From NCBI GenBank assembly GCA_009775125.1, contig VSPD01000009.1:1-64000 (forward strand): a stretch of DNA of 64,000 nucleotides, read 5' to 3'. Within the stretch, counting starts at the first letter, position 1. Each line of letters starts with the position of its first letter. Source of the stretch: Muribaculaceae bacterium. GTDB lineage: Bacteria; Bacteroidota; Bacteroidia; Bacteroidales; Muribaculaceae. The notes under the pieces are model-generated. The model saw only the letters and a program-made list of their open reading frames with translations. It was not told the DNA's origin and did no database searches. The translations under genes and the position numbers were made by a program. Shown here in pieces: positions 8,285-16,329 of the stretch.

Positions 8285-9231
8285 TCAACAACCCAATTTT
8301 TATCATAAACCGATTTAGCCTGCTTCGAGCGCGATAGCGATTCCTTGGTGGGGATACGCACCTTATATGTCTTGCCGGCCTTGTTGGTAAGTTTTTTTGA
8401 CCGTATCCACGGATTTTCCTCGCGCAGCTGGGCATAGGAGATGCCTTGCTTGCGGGCCCATTCAGGCCAGTCGGCAACGGGGCCGTCGACTGTCACCGTC
8501 TTGTATTTTTTAGGCTGGTAAAGCTGGTCGGCTCCAAGAGTAAAGCCGAAAGCGCGAGGCTGCTCCATTATGGCTTTCATGGCCATTACGCGGAAAGGAT
8601 AGCGCGATGTCTCCTCTACAAGGTAGAGGTCCATGGCATTTTCGCCGCCCTGGGCTTCGAGCTCGTTGGATATACGGCCCATGCCGCCGTTGTACGATGC
8701 CATCACCGACGACCAGTCGCCATATTTGGCATAGGCCTTTTTCAGATAGCGGCAAGCGGCCGCCGTGGCTTTTTCCAGATTATAGCGTTCGTCCACCTCG
8801 TCTGTCACTTCAAGGCCGTATTGCTTTGCCGTGGCCGGCATGAACTGCCAAATGCCTGCCGCCTTTGCCGGCGAGTAGGCACGGGGATTGAGCCACGATT
8901 CGATGCACGCGAGATAAAGCACATCTTGCGGAACGCCGTTTGCTTTGAGGATAGGCGCCATTTCCGGGAAATACTTGTTGGCGCGTTTTATCGTGAGAAG
9001 GACCGACCCGTGGGTATATGTCATGGCTGTGAGTTCGCGGTCGAAGCGTTCCCACATATCCACACGGTCGAGATCGACTTTTTTGCCGCAGAGGCTTACC
9101 GATGCCGGCGTCTGCGGATTCACTGTTTTTGAAAACACCTGCGAGGACCCCGAAGGCGTGGCCGCCGGGGCAGCGAGGCCACAAGACATGGCCGCGGCTA
9201 TGATTGAGAATGATATTATCGCTTTTTTCAT
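8281..9231 (-). CDS. lytic transglycosylase, SLT/MltD-like
   Basis: A periplasmic enzyme that cleaves peptidoglycan glycan strands to 1,6-anhydro products. Residues 1-20 form a signal peptide (MKKAIISFSIIAAAMSCGLA). The SLT fold spans about 70-215, with catalytic E111 in ACIESWLN, then AGIWQFMPATAKQYGL (125-140) and MASYNGGMGRI, the usual family 1 motifs. The C-terminal 55 residues end in a KTYKVRIP segment that looks like a decayed LysM-type anchor; a full LysM is not visible. It sits between a CHU_C secreted protein (17 bp upstream) and uvrA (4-bp overlap). The combination with a repair gene has no obvious functional logic and probably reflects shared transcription only. Confidence 0.9.
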   Translation of the reverse strand: MKKAIISFSIIAAAMSCGLAAPAATPSGSSQVFSKTVNPQTPASVSLCGKKVDLDRVDMWERFDRELTAMTYTHGSVLLTIKRANKYFPEMAPILKANGVPQDVLYLACIESWLNPRAYSPAKAAGIWQFMPATAKQYGLEVTDEVDERYNLEKATAAACRYLKKAYAKYGDWSSVMASYNGGMGRISNELEAQGGENAMDLYLVEETSRYPFRVMAMKAIMEQPRAFGFTLGADQLYQPKKYKTVTVDGPVADWPEWARKQGISYAQLREENPWIRSKKLTNKAGKTYKVRIPTKESLSRSKQAKSVYDKNWVVE

Positions 9232-9248
9232 TTCCTATTCTATTTTTG

Positions 9249-10568
9249 TCATTCCGTCTCCGACGGGCTGCCGGACGACGAACGCATTTTTGATTTCACT
9301 ATATTAATATCGCCGGCGAGCTTATAATCCTTGCCGTCGGCGCCTTTTGCCTGTATTACATAATAGTAAACGCCGGCCGGCACATATTTGCCTTTGTATT
9401 TGCCGTCCCAGCCATCGGCGGGATTTTTAAACGATGTCATTTCCTGGCCCCAGCGGTTAAAGATGTGACACTCGAACGACACAATGGACTTGTAACTTAC
9501 CTTCCATTCATCGTTGACGCCTTCGCTGCTGCCGGGCGAGAATGCGTTGGGGCACAGAAGGGCAGATTCGCCTACAAACACTTCGAATGTATCGCCGTAA
9601 TATTCACAAGAGCCGTCGGAGTTGGCGCACATAAATCGCACATACACAGTGCCCATGTCGCGGAACGAGTAGTCGAAATCGAGCTGCTGAAAGCGGTCGT
9701 CGACCACCTCGAACGTCGGGTCGGAGGTCATCTGCCACTCACGGAAAATAGCGGCATCGGTCACAGCGGCGTGAAATGAGACATCCACCGGAGCCGAACC
9801 GCCAATGGCTTCGCCCTCCACCTTCTGCTCGTTGTCGTTGTCGCGCACATTCTGTTCCGCCCACGAGCGCGCATCCACGGCACGGGCCGTGACCCACGGG
9901 CTCTCTATCTGCTCCTCCATGCCCCAGGCGCGCAGAAAGCGGTCGCCCCGGAGGGTGAAGCGCGTGTCGCACAGCGGAGCCGGCACGCCTATCGACGCGT
10001 CGACCGATGATAATATTTCCTCTGCCTCTTTTTGCACAAACTGCATCGACGACTCGTCGTATTCGAGAGTGTTATATGAGAGCGTGAGCTCGCGTGAGAG
10101 TTCGCGCCCCTGTCCGTTGATTGTGTAGTAGGTTATGCGTCCGGCATCGCCGGTGAATTCAAGGCGCGCACGGTCGCAGTCCTGCTCGGGAGCCATGTCA
10201 AGGCGAGTGAAGGCGGCGCGGTGGTTGTCGTAATTAACGAGCCAATAATAATGGCGCGAGGTGCCGTCTTCAATGATATATCCCATGTCGTCCGCGCCAA
10301 GCCGCACCTTCGACACGTTGCCGTCGACAGCCGACGGCACTTCCTCGGCATATCCACCGCCGAGATTTCCATATCTGTACCATCGCGCCGAAGCCGAAGG
10401 ATAAGAAGCGGTAACTCCCGACGTGGCGTCGAGCACATATATTCCGTCGAGCCCGGTAGACGCTTCGGGACGAACCTCGACAGGAGCATAAGCCGCTCCT
10501 TCGAACGAGAGTTGAGCCTCGGCATACAAGGCCGACGCAGCAAATAATATGGCAATCAGATATTTCAT
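9249..10568 (-). CDS. secreted protein with C-terminal CHU_C (gliding-motility-associated, T9SS type B) sorting domain
   Basis: The N-terminus MKYLIAILFAASALYAEAQL is a Sec signal peptide. The body (about 20-330) contains a PKD/Ig-like beta-rich region, with no enzyme motif I recognise. The last 100 residues carry CHU_C hallmarks: LLCPNAFSP, a VNDEWKV stretch, ECHIFNRWGQEM, DGWDGKYKGKYVPAGVYYYV and a final beta strand. In Bacteroidetes this domain directs export by the type IX secretion system and cell-surface attachment, so the protein is likely surface exposed. It is the first gene of the operon with the transglycosylase and uvrA. Function beyond surface localisation is unknown. Confidence 0.85.
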   Translation of the reverse strand: MKYLIAILFAASALYAEAQLSFEGAAYAPVEVRPEASTGLDGIYVLDATSGVTASYPSASARWYRYGNLGGGYAEEVPSAVDGNVSKVRLGADDMGYIIEDGTSRHYYWLVNYDNHRAAFTRLDMAPEQDCDRARLEFTGDAGRITYYTINGQGRELSRELTLSYNTLEYDESSMQFVQKEAEEILSSVDASIGVPAPLCDTRFTLRGDRFLRAWGMEEQIESPWVTARAVDARSWAEQNVRDNDNEQKVEGEAIGGSAPVDVSFHAAVTDAAIFREWQMTSDPTFEVVDDRFQQLDFDYSFRDMGTVYVRFMCANSDGSCEYYGDTFEVFVGESALLCPNAFSPGSSEGVNDEWKVSYKSIVSFECHIFNRWGQEMTSFKNPADGWDGKYKGKYVPAGVYYYVIQAKGADGKDYKLAGDINIVKSKMRSSSGSPSETE

Positions 10569-10591
10569 CGCGTTAGTTCTCTTTTAAACTA

Positions 10592-10599
10592 CAAAATTA
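10592..10599 (-). promoter_or_regulatory. -7 element for the CHU_C / transglycosylase / uvrA operon
   Basis: On the minus strand the sequence reads TAATTTTG, matching the Bacteroidetes TAnnTTTG element, 24 bp before the start codon at 10568. No clear -33 TTTG is visible, so this is a moderate call. Confidence 0.45.
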
Positions 10600-10691
10600 G
10601 CATTTTTGATTTAAATTTAAAACTAAAAGAATGTTAACGCCTCCCGACACCCTCTTTTGTCGATAAAAAAGGCGCATTGGTCGATTTATGC

Positions 10692-10722
10692 TTGGTATAA
10701 TATTTATAATGTAATATCTTTG
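10692..10722 (+). promoter_or_regulatory. promoter for the LytS/LytTR pair
   Basis: TTGG at 10692, a 20-bp spacer and TATCTTTG at 10715-10722 match the Bacteroidetes sigma-A pattern. The start codon is at 10846, so the leader is about 115 nt. It contains a CACGGCGAAGCCGTG hairpin (10743-10757) and an isolated arm of the 1594-1758 repeat (10801-10818), so leader structure could matter for expression. Confidence 0.65.
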
Positions 10723-10742
10723 CAAAAGGCTTCCCGCCCAAT

Positions 10743-10818
10743 CACGGCGAAGCCGTGGCTAACTTGCAAAACTTAAATTAATTATTTTTAGTATTTTTAT
10801 CTCCTGTTCTCCTGTCTA
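10743..10818. repeat. solo repeat modules in the kinase leader
   Basis: CACGGCGAAGCCGTG (10743-10757) is the end hairpin of the composite repeats. CTCCTGTTCTCCTGTCTA (from 10801) is one arm of the inverted repeat at 1594-1758. Both lie inside the predicted 5' leader of the kinase gene. Confidence 0.7.
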
Positions 10819-10845
10819 AAAAACTAAAAACTTCACAACTCTCAG

Positions 10846-12012
10846 ATGCTTGCTTTCGACCGTCACAGCAGGGTGAAATTTTTTACTCACCTTATCGTTA
10901 TATCCATGCTTTTCATATTACCCGAGGTAATAATGAATTACAGCATGCCGCGCCGCCATTCCGAACTGATGTGGGGTGTATATTTCAAGGCTTTCTTGTA
11001 TATGATTGTGTTTTATACAAACTACTATCTCATCATACCCCGCACCATCGAGCCGCCCAAACGTAAAATCCTGGCTTTTGTGTCATGGAACATACTGCTT
11101 GTTTTGGTGGCGGTGATTATCAACTACATAGGCTGGTACTTGCTTTTTCCCGAGCACCGCATGTTCAACAAAATGTTCTCAGCCGCCCCGCTGTCGCGGA
11201 TGTTGATGATTATCACTTCCTTTATGCTGCGCGACATGGTTATGTTTGTCTTGACAATCGCGCTGAGCGTAGCTATGAAACTGTCGGAGGGCTGGGACTT
11301 TATCGAGAAGCACAAGCAGCAGCTCGAAGCCTCGCAACAGGCCGAGGAGCTCGACAACCTCAAAAGCCAGCTCAATCCCCACTTCCTGTTCAACACCCTC
11401 AACACCATCTACGCCCTTATAGCCGTATCGCCCGCCGAGGCCCAGGACGCAGTGCACCGCCTTTCGAAACTCCTTCGGTATGTGCTTTACGAAAATCCGG
11501 CCATGGTGAAGCTGTCGGCAGAAATCGACTTCGCCCGCAATTATATCGCGCTTATGGAAAACCGCCTCCCGGCCGGGTCGGTGGAAACGGAATTCGCATC
11601 CGAGGCTGAGTCTGATGTGGACGTGCCCCCTCTGCTGTTCATTGTGCTTATAGAAAACGCCTTCAAGCACGGCAACGCCGCCCGCGGAACAGAGCCTATA
11701 CGCATTGCCATAACACGAGGCAGCGACGGTTCGATAGTATGCCGGACACGCAACCGGTTTGCTAAGCAAGTTGAGGAGTTGGGAAGAGAGGAAGTTGGGA
11801 AGACCTCCAAACTTCCAAACACCCAAACTTCTCATCTTCCAAACTCCCATACTACCAATCTTCCCAACTCCCCGAAAGGCGGTATCGGCATATCGAATCT
11901 GCGCCGACGCCTCCATTTGATTTATGGCGACGCTGCATCGCTTGAAACCAGGGCCGACGGCGACATATACACTGCCACCCTCACCATTCACACGAAAAAA
12001 ACACTGTCATGA
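10846..12012 (+). CDS. LytS/YehU-type sensor histidine kinase with inserted ATP lid
   Basis: A membrane sensor kinase of the PF06580 class that phosphorylates the LytTR regulator encoded next. Four hydrophobic helices lie at about 12-30, 46-64, 76-100 and 117-143. The phosphoacceptor is H179 in QLNPHFLFNTLNTIYAL, the N box is IENAFKH (269-275) and the G box is GGIGISNLRRRL (345-356). Between N and G boxes, residues about 306-343 are a Ser/Thr/Asn/Pro-rich stretch (KLPNTQTSHLPNSHTTNLPN) absent from normal relatives. Its DNA is bounded by a 12-bp inverted repeat and differs in base composition, so a repeat has been captured in frame. ATP-lid loops tolerate length changes, so the enzyme may still work. 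It overlaps the regulator by 4 bp. Confidence 0.9.
   Translation: MLAFDRHSRVKFFTHLIVISMLFILPEVIMNYSMPRRHSELMWGVYFKAFLYMIVFYTNYYLIIPRTIEPPKRKILAFVSWNILLVLVAVIINYIGWYLLFPEHRMFNKMFSAAPLSRMLMIITSFMLRDMVMFVLTIALSVAMKLSEGWDFIEKHKQQLEASQQAEELDNLKSQLNPHFLFNTLNTIYALIAVSPAEAQDAVHRLSKLLRYVLYENPAMVKLSAEIDFARNYIALMENRLPAGSVETEFASEAESDVDVPPLLFIVLIENAFKHGNAARGTEPIRIAITRGSDGSIVCRTRNRFAKQVEELGREEVGKTSKLPNTQTSHLPNSHTTNLPNSPKGGIGISNLRRRLHLIYGDAASLETRADGDIYTATLTIHTKKTLS
11776..11870. repeat. 95-bp hairpin repeat captured inside the kinase gene
   Basis: The ends GAGTTGGGAAGA (11776-11787) and TCTTCCCAACTC (11859-11870) are perfect inverted repeats. Inside are iterated AAACTTCC / CCAAACTTC / TTCCAAACTC words. The tract reads through in the kinase frame. 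Confidence 0.75.
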
Positions 12013-12734
12013 TCACCCTCCGCTGCTGCGTAATCGACGACGAGCCCCTGGCCGCCCGTCTTATCGGCTCCTATGTCGAGCGCACTCCTTTTCTTTCTCT
12101 CGAAGGCGTGTACAACTCCGCAACCGATGCCGCCCGGCCTATCATATCGGGAGAAATCGATCTTGTGTTCCTCGACATAGAGATGCCTCAGCTCGGAGGC
12201 ATGGAGTTTGCCAAAATAATTCCGGAAACGTGCAAGGTGGTGTTCACCACGGCCTACGACCGCTATGCCGTGCAAGGATTCCGGGTGAACGCTCTCGACT
12301 ACCTGCTCAAGCCCGTGAGCTACGACGAATTCCTTGAAGCCGCAAACCGCGCGGTGAAGGAAGCGACAGCACGTGTGGAAACGCCTGTCGCGGAGCCTGC
12401 CCCCGCGCAACGCCGCGAATTCATCGTGGTGAAAAGCGAATACCGCATGTTGCAGATTCGCGTGTCCGACATCCGGTTTGTCGAAGGGCTTAAAGATTAT
12501 GTCAAGATATATATCGCCGGCCAGTCACGGCCTGTGCTTACCTTGATGTCGATGAAAGCCGTGGAGGATTTGCTCTGTGGCGGCGACTTCTTGCGCGTAC
12601 ACCGTTCCTACCTGGTGAACACGCGCCATATCTCGGTGATTGAGCGAAATCATCTTGTCATAGCCGACCACCCTATTCCCATTTCAGACTCATACCGCAA
12701 AGCATTCGCCGACTATCTGGCCGGCCTGTCCTGA
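12009..12734 (+). CDS. LytTR-family response regulator
   Basis: A receiver domain (1-120) followed by a LytTR DNA-binding domain (about 140-241). The phosphoacceptor is D56 in LVFLDIEMP, with acidic pocket D10-D11 and the conserved K in LLKPVS. The LytTR part has the expected FVEGLKDYVKIY and VHRSYLVN motifs. The start codon overlaps the kinase stop (ATGA), so the two are translationally coupled and form a two-component system. The stimulus is unknown; family members control autolysis, surface and nutrient-uptake genes. Convergent with the MFS transporter gene 6 bp downstream. Confidence 0.93.
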   Translation: MITLRCCVIDDEPLAARLIGSYVERTPFLSLEGVYNSATDAARPIISGEIDLVFLDIEMPQLGGMEFAKIIPETCKVVFTTAYDRYAVQGFRVNALDYLLKPVSYDEFLEAANRAVKEATARVETPVAEPAPAQRREFIVVKSEYRMLQIRVSDIRFVEGLKDYVKIYIAGQSRPVLTLMSMKAVEDLLCGGDFLRVHRSYLVNTRHISVIERNHLVIADHPIPISDSYRKAFADYLAGLS

Positions 12735-12740
12735 CAGGCG

Positions 12741-13940
12741 TCAACGGAGTTTGTGCGACAAAAAGTGACGCTTCACATAGGCATACCAGAATAGTGCTCC
12801 GCAGGCGTTTACAGCCCATGCGGTCCAAAAAGCGGCATGAAAACCGGCTATCTCGGCAATAGCGCCCCCGGCAAGCACCCCGAGTCCCATGCCCACGTCC
12901 CAGCTCACCAGCAGCGTGGAGTTTGCCGTGCCGCGGCGGTCGTGCGTGGCAAGATTGATAAACATATTCTGAAACGCCGGATACATATGCCCGTTGCCAA
13001 GGCCTATCACAAGAGCCGCCCCGTAGTAGCCAACCAAGGTGTGCACCCCGGCAAACAGCAGATAACCGAAAAGCGACACCGCGATGCCGACCGATGCGTT
13101 GCGCGCGATATTACCCTTGCGAAGCGACACACTTCCCGTGAGGCGCGACATGATAAGCCCCGCCGCAAGAAGCATGAAAAACACTCCCGTGCCGGATGTG
13201 ATGCCAAGCTCCTCTTTGCCGTAGATTGCCACATATGTCGAGATCACGCCATAAGAGCAGGCGAAACACACCATCGTAAGCCCCTCGCTCCATCCGCTCA
13301 CCAGGATAAATCGGTCGAGCGACATGTGCGGACGCTCCGCCACCGTGGGCTTCGGCTTCAAACGAAGCGTCGAATTAATCCACCACCCGCCGCAGGCTAT
13401 GACAAGCGAAAGCACAAACAGGAAATCGAAATTGCTCCATGCCGCATATATAAACAAGGCTATCGTAGGACCGATGGCCATGGCTATATTATTACTTAAT
13501 CCATAGAAGCCGATACCCTCGGTGCGACGCGACGAAGGCAACACGTCGATAGCCACCGTGCTGTTGGCCACTGTGGCCGCTCCGAAAGGAAAGCCGTGCA
13601 GCGTGCGCACAATCGTGAACGCAAGCAGCGACCCGGCCAGGACATACCCTCCGAAGAAAAGCGCGAAAGCTCCGTAGCTTATCAGCAGCACTGTCTTGCG
13701 AGGCCAGTTGTCGACAAAATAACCGCTGAACGGCCGTATCAGCAACGTGGTGATGGTATATCCCGACAGCACCGCGCCAATAGCGGCCTCCCCTGCGCCA
13801 AACTCCTCTTTCAGATAAAGCGGCAACAAGGGCGTGAGAAGCATGAACGACAGGAAAAGCATGAAATTGGCCGACCATACTTTTACATAATTCCTGTTCC
13901 AAAGCCTTTCCTTGGTAATTTCCTCTATAATATCAGCCAT
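12741..13940 (-). CDS. MFS transporter
   Basis: A 399-residue major facilitator with about 12 hydrophobic helices and the loop 2-3 motif GYFVDNWPRKTVLL typical of drug/H+ antiporter-type members. The N-terminal cytoplasmic stretch MADIIEEITKERLWNRNYVK matches many Bacteroidales MFS proteins. ATG 13940 is chosen over an upstream in-frame codon because the -7 promoter element at 13968-13975 would otherwise lie within the gene. An AAAGGTG sequence sits just before the start, an unusual purine-rich leader for this phylum. Substrate unknown: multidrug or sugar efflux are possible. Single-gene unit. Confidence 0.88.
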   Translation of the reverse strand: MADIIEEITKERLWNRNYVKVWSANFMLFLSFMLLTPLLPLYLKEEFGAGEAAIGAVLSGYTITTLLIRPFSGYFVDNWPRKTVLLISYGAFALFFGGYVLAGSLLAFTIVRTLHGFPFGAATVANSTVAIDVLPSSRRTEGIGFYGLSNNIAMAIGPTIALFIYAAWSNFDFLFVLSLVIACGGWWINSTLRLKPKPTVAERPHMSLDRFILVSGWSEGLTMVCFACSYGVISTYVAIYGKEELGITSGTGVFFMLLAAGLIMSRLTGSVSLRKGNIARNASVGIAVSLFGYLLFAGVHTLVGYYGAALVIGLGNGHMYPAFQNMFINLATHDRRGTANSTLLVSWDVGMGLGVLAGGAIAEIAGFHAAFWTAWAVNACGALFWYAYVKRHFLSHKLR

Positions 13941-13967
13941 AAATGCACCTTTTAAGAAAAACCGGTG

Positions 13968-13998
13968 CAAAATTACAAAAACGCTCCCGAACAGCAAA
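13968..13998 (-). promoter_or_regulatory. promoter of the MFS transporter gene
   Basis: On the minus strand, TTTG (13998-13995), a 19-bp spacer and TAATTTTG (13975-13968) match the Bacteroidetes -33/-7 consensus. Confidence 0.75.
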
Positions 13999-14117
13999 AA
14001 ATATTTTCACACACCCTCCAATCAGACGCTTCGCTGGGCTCGAACCATCTTGGACTATGAACGAACCAACATGAACCAAAATTTATCTCGCTAAGCTCGA
14101 TTATATCCCGAACTATC

Positions 14118-14258
14118 GTCCGCAGGGCTTTCGAGCTTTGCGAGAAAAAGATAGTTTACGATTCTTTACCGCCAAAACTTCTCAAAAGATAGTTCGGCGA
14201 TGGTTCGTTCATGGTTCTTGATAGTTCCGGCTCGGCGCAGCCCTGCGGACGCACGAAG
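14118..14258 (-). repeat. dispersed repeat family C, copy 1, joined to a partial REP palindrome
   Basis: The reverse complement of this segment aligns along its length with 32283-32427, sharing for example GAACCATGAACGAACCATCG, CTATCTTTTGAGA and TTTTTCTCGCAAAGCTCGA. In both copies one end abuts a CGTGCGTCCG half of the family A palindrome. Confidence 0.8.
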
Positions 14259-14260
14259 TG

Positions 14261-14626
14261 TTAGAGCAGATTTCGGGCTATCGTCCATAAGACGGTGAGG
14301 AGGATAAGGATATAGAAGGTGGCGGGGCGGATGAGGGCGCGATGAAGCGCGGGGAAGCGGGTCTGACTTGCCTCTACGAAGCCGAAGAATAATGCCACGG
14401 GCACGGCGATAAAGAGATATGGGTTGAAATGCCAGGCTTCTGCGGGGTGGCCTGTGAGCAGGGCATGAAGCGCGCGCTGGCTGCCGCATCCGGGGCAGTC
14501 CCAGCCGGTGACGGTCTTGAACATGCACCGTGGGAACAGCGCACCGACAGGGTCGAAAAAAGCATAGACGGCAGCCACTGCAACAATTGCAATGGCCGCC
14601 GCCGATATTTTTGTAACGGTTTTCAC
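14261..14626 (-). CDS. DUF2752 membrane protein
   Basis: A 121-residue inner-membrane protein with three or four hydrophobic helices (about 7-24, 69-83, 100-118). The family signature is present as GWDCPGCGSQRALHALLTG, with the paired cysteines C44 and C47. DUF2752 proteins have no established biochemical role; the CPGCG motif suggests metal or redox chemistry at the membrane face. It is the last gene of the minus-strand operon headed by the tricorn-like protease, 13 bp after the GYF-domain gene. In Bacteroidales DUF2752 is often found beside GYF/CD225-type small membrane proteins, as here. Confidence 0.88.
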   Translation of the reverse strand: MKTVTKISAAAIAIVAVAAVYAFFDPVGALFPRCMFKTVTGWDCPGCGSQRALHALLTGHPAEAWHFNPYLFIAVPVALFFGFVEASQTRFPALHRALIRPATFYILILLTVLWTIARNLL

Positions 14627-14639
14627 CGCGGAATCACAA

Positions 14640-15077
14640 TCACAGGTAGATTATCCACGAGAAGGGCAGCATCATGAGGCCGAGGACAAATGTGATAATC
14701 ACGGCCCATTCGGTCTGCTCCGATGCCTTGCGCGCTCCTTCAAAATCCATAGAGCGGAATTTTGAACTTACCGTCGACCCCAGTATTATGGGTATGATCC
14801 CAACGGGGTTGCAGCAGCATATCGTGAGCAATATCGACCACATGAGATATGTCGGAGGGCATTTGCGTGTTTCCTCGACGGTGACGCGGGCAACGACATT
14901 GCCGGCCTCGTCGGTGGAGAACATAGCTGCCGTAAGGGGTGCTTTCCCGGCTTGCGTCCAGGCGGCAAGGCCTTCATACCATATCATCGTGTCGGTGGTG
15001 ATTCCGAGCGCCGGCAGTTCGGCAAGGCTGAACGGGCCTTGCTGAACGCCGTCGCGGTGTATCCATACTTTTTGCAT
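14640..15077 (-). CDS. GYF-2 domain plus CD225/dispanin-like membrane protein
   Basis: A 145-residue protein. Residues 1-55 (QKVWIHRDGVQQGPFSLAEL and TMIWYEGLAAWTQAG) form a GYF_2 domain, a predicted peptide-binding module facing the cytoplasm. Residues 75-145 contain two hydrophobic segments (MWSILLTICCCNPVGIIPII and WAVIITFVLGLMMLPFSWII) arranged as in CD225/dispanin proteins, including the CCCNPVG turn. ATG 15077 is preferred because a longer frame would run into deoC. Function unknown; it probably acts with the adjacent DUF2752 protein. Confidence 0.85.
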   Translation of the reverse strand: MQKVWIHRDGVQQGPFSLAELPALGITTDTMIWYEGLAAWTQAGKAPLTAAMFSTDEAGNVVARVTVEETRKCPPTYLMWSILLTICCCNPVGIIPIILGSTVSSKFRSMDFEGARKASEQTEWAVIITFVLGLMMLPFSWIIYL

Positions 15078-15091
15078 AGGATTGTAATTGT

Positions 15092-15979
15092 TTAGAAGAA
15101 TTTGGTTTCCTCGCCGAGGATGTCGCTGAGGAGGTTGTTGGCCAGACGCGATGCTCCGATGCGGAAATATTCGTTGGAAAGCCATTCTTCGCCGAGCACT
15201 TCTTTAACGATGGTGTAATATTTCACGGCGTCGTCGGTGGTGGCTACGCCGCCGGCGCATTTGAAGCCGACGCGACGGCCTGTCTGCTCATAATATTCCT
15301 TGATGCATTGGCACATGACATAGGCGGCTTCGAGCGAGGCTCCGGGGTAGCCTTTGCCTGTGGAAGTCTTCAAGAAATCGGCGCCGGAGAAAAGGGAGAG
15401 CACGGAAGCGGCCTTGATGTTGGCGGCTGTGCGCAGCGCGCCTGTTTCAAGGATAACTTTGAGGAGGGCGTCACCGCAAGCGGCTTTCTGCTCGGCGATT
15501 TCGTCGCACACTTCCTCATAGTCGCCATCGAGGAAATTGCCAAGGTTGAGCACAATGTCAATTTCGTCGGCGCCGCCGTCGATGGCAAGGGCAGTCTCGG
15601 CAATCTTGGCTTCGATAAATGTCTGGGATGTGGGGAATCCGCCCGACACGCACACCACGTCGACGCGGCTCACGTCGAGAACCGTGCGCACCACCTGTGC
15701 GAAGTTCGGGTACACGCAGATGCCGGCCACGGGAGGAAGCTCGGGATGCTCTTCGTCGAAAGCATTGACACGTTCGGTGAATTCAGCTACCGAACGGGGA
15801 GAGTCGGTGGAGTTGAGGGTTGTGAGGTCGATGCAGTTGAAGCAGAATTTGTATACGTCTGCATTGCGGTTTTCATCGGCATGTTTGGCAAGAAGCTCGT
15901 CGACGGCGGCTTTCACGGCGGCATCGTCGGTGATAACCTTGCTTTTTGCTATCGCGTCTTGATATTTGTCGGTTTCCAT
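15092..15979 (-). CDS. deoC: deoxyribose-phosphate aldolase
   Basis: Converts 2-deoxyribose 5-phosphate to glyceraldehyde 3-phosphate and acetaldehyde, in the last step of deoxynucleoside catabolism. The class I aldolase TIM barrel has the Schiff-base lysine in DFLKTSTGKG, the acidic residue in DEIDIVLNLG and a second lysine in GFKCAGGV. At 295 residues it is the longer form of the enzyme common in Bacteroidetes. ATG 15979 is preferred to an in-frame TTG three codons upstream. It follows the MazG-like gene by 13 bp; a nucleotide pyrophosphohydrolase next to a deoxynucleoside catabolic enzyme is a plausible nucleotide-salvage pairing. Confidence 0.95.
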   Translation of the reverse strand: METDKYQDAIAKSKVITDDAAVKAAVDELLAKHADENRNADVYKFCFNCIDLTTLNSTDSPRSVAEFTERVNAFDEEHPELPPVAGICVYPNFAQVVRTVLDVSRVDVVCVSGGFPTSQTFIEAKIAETALAIDGGADEIDIVLNLGNFLDGDYEEVCDEIAEQKAACGDALLKVILETGALRTAANIKAASVLSLFSGADFLKTSTGKGYPGASLEAAYVMCQCIKEYYEQTGRRVGFKCAGGVATTDDAVKYYTIVKEVLGEEWLSNEYFRIGASRLANNLLSDILGEETKFF

Positions 15980-15992
15980 ATGGTTCAATATA

Positions 15993-16328
15993 TTAATTGG
16001 ATTTTAATTTCGGGTTGTTGCGGTGACGGTCGGCATCGCGCGATGTCTTTTTCTCGATATTGCGTCGGAAAGCCTCGTCGAGGTCCACGCCGGTCTGGTT
16101 TGCCAGGGCGCATATCACCCACAGCACATCGGCGAGCTCGTCGCCGAGGTCGGCCGCGGCATCGGTCGGTTTTTCCGATTGGTCGCCGTATCGTCTGGCC
16201 ATGATACGCGCCACCTCGCCGGTTTCTTCGGCAAGGATTGCCATGTTTGTCAACGGCGAGAAGTAGCGCACGCCGGTGGTGGTGATCCAGCGGTCGACTT
16301 CTTCCTGTATTTCGCGCAATGTCGGCAT
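15993..16328 (-). CDS. MazG-like nucleotide pyrophosphohydrolase
   Basis: A small all-alpha NTP pyrophosphohydrolase (111 residues). The metal-binding EExxE motif is EETGEV, and the second acidic cluster DELADVLW matches the ExxD helix of the MazG superfamily. It hydrolyses nucleoside triphosphates, possibly damaged or surplus ones, to monophosphate and pyrophosphate. ATG 16328 begins one base after the tricorn-like stop; an in-frame TTG further upstream would overlap that gene. A neighbouring deoC fits nucleotide turnover. Confidence 0.87.
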   Translation of the reverse strand: MPTLREIQEEVDRWITTTGVRYFSPLTNMAILAEETGEVARIMARRYGDQSEKPTDAAADLGDELADVLWVICALANQTGVDLDEAFRRNIEKKTSRDADRHRNNPKLKSN

Positions 16329-16329
16329 A

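Larger units (their letters stand above)
13941..14260. other. gene-free interval with promoter and repeat
   Basis: This 320-bp gap holds the MFS promoter at its left end and the family C repeat (14118-14258) at its right. A shorter related stretch at about 14030-14085 has ACTATGAACGAACCAACATG. No credible coding frame is present. Confidence 0.65.
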
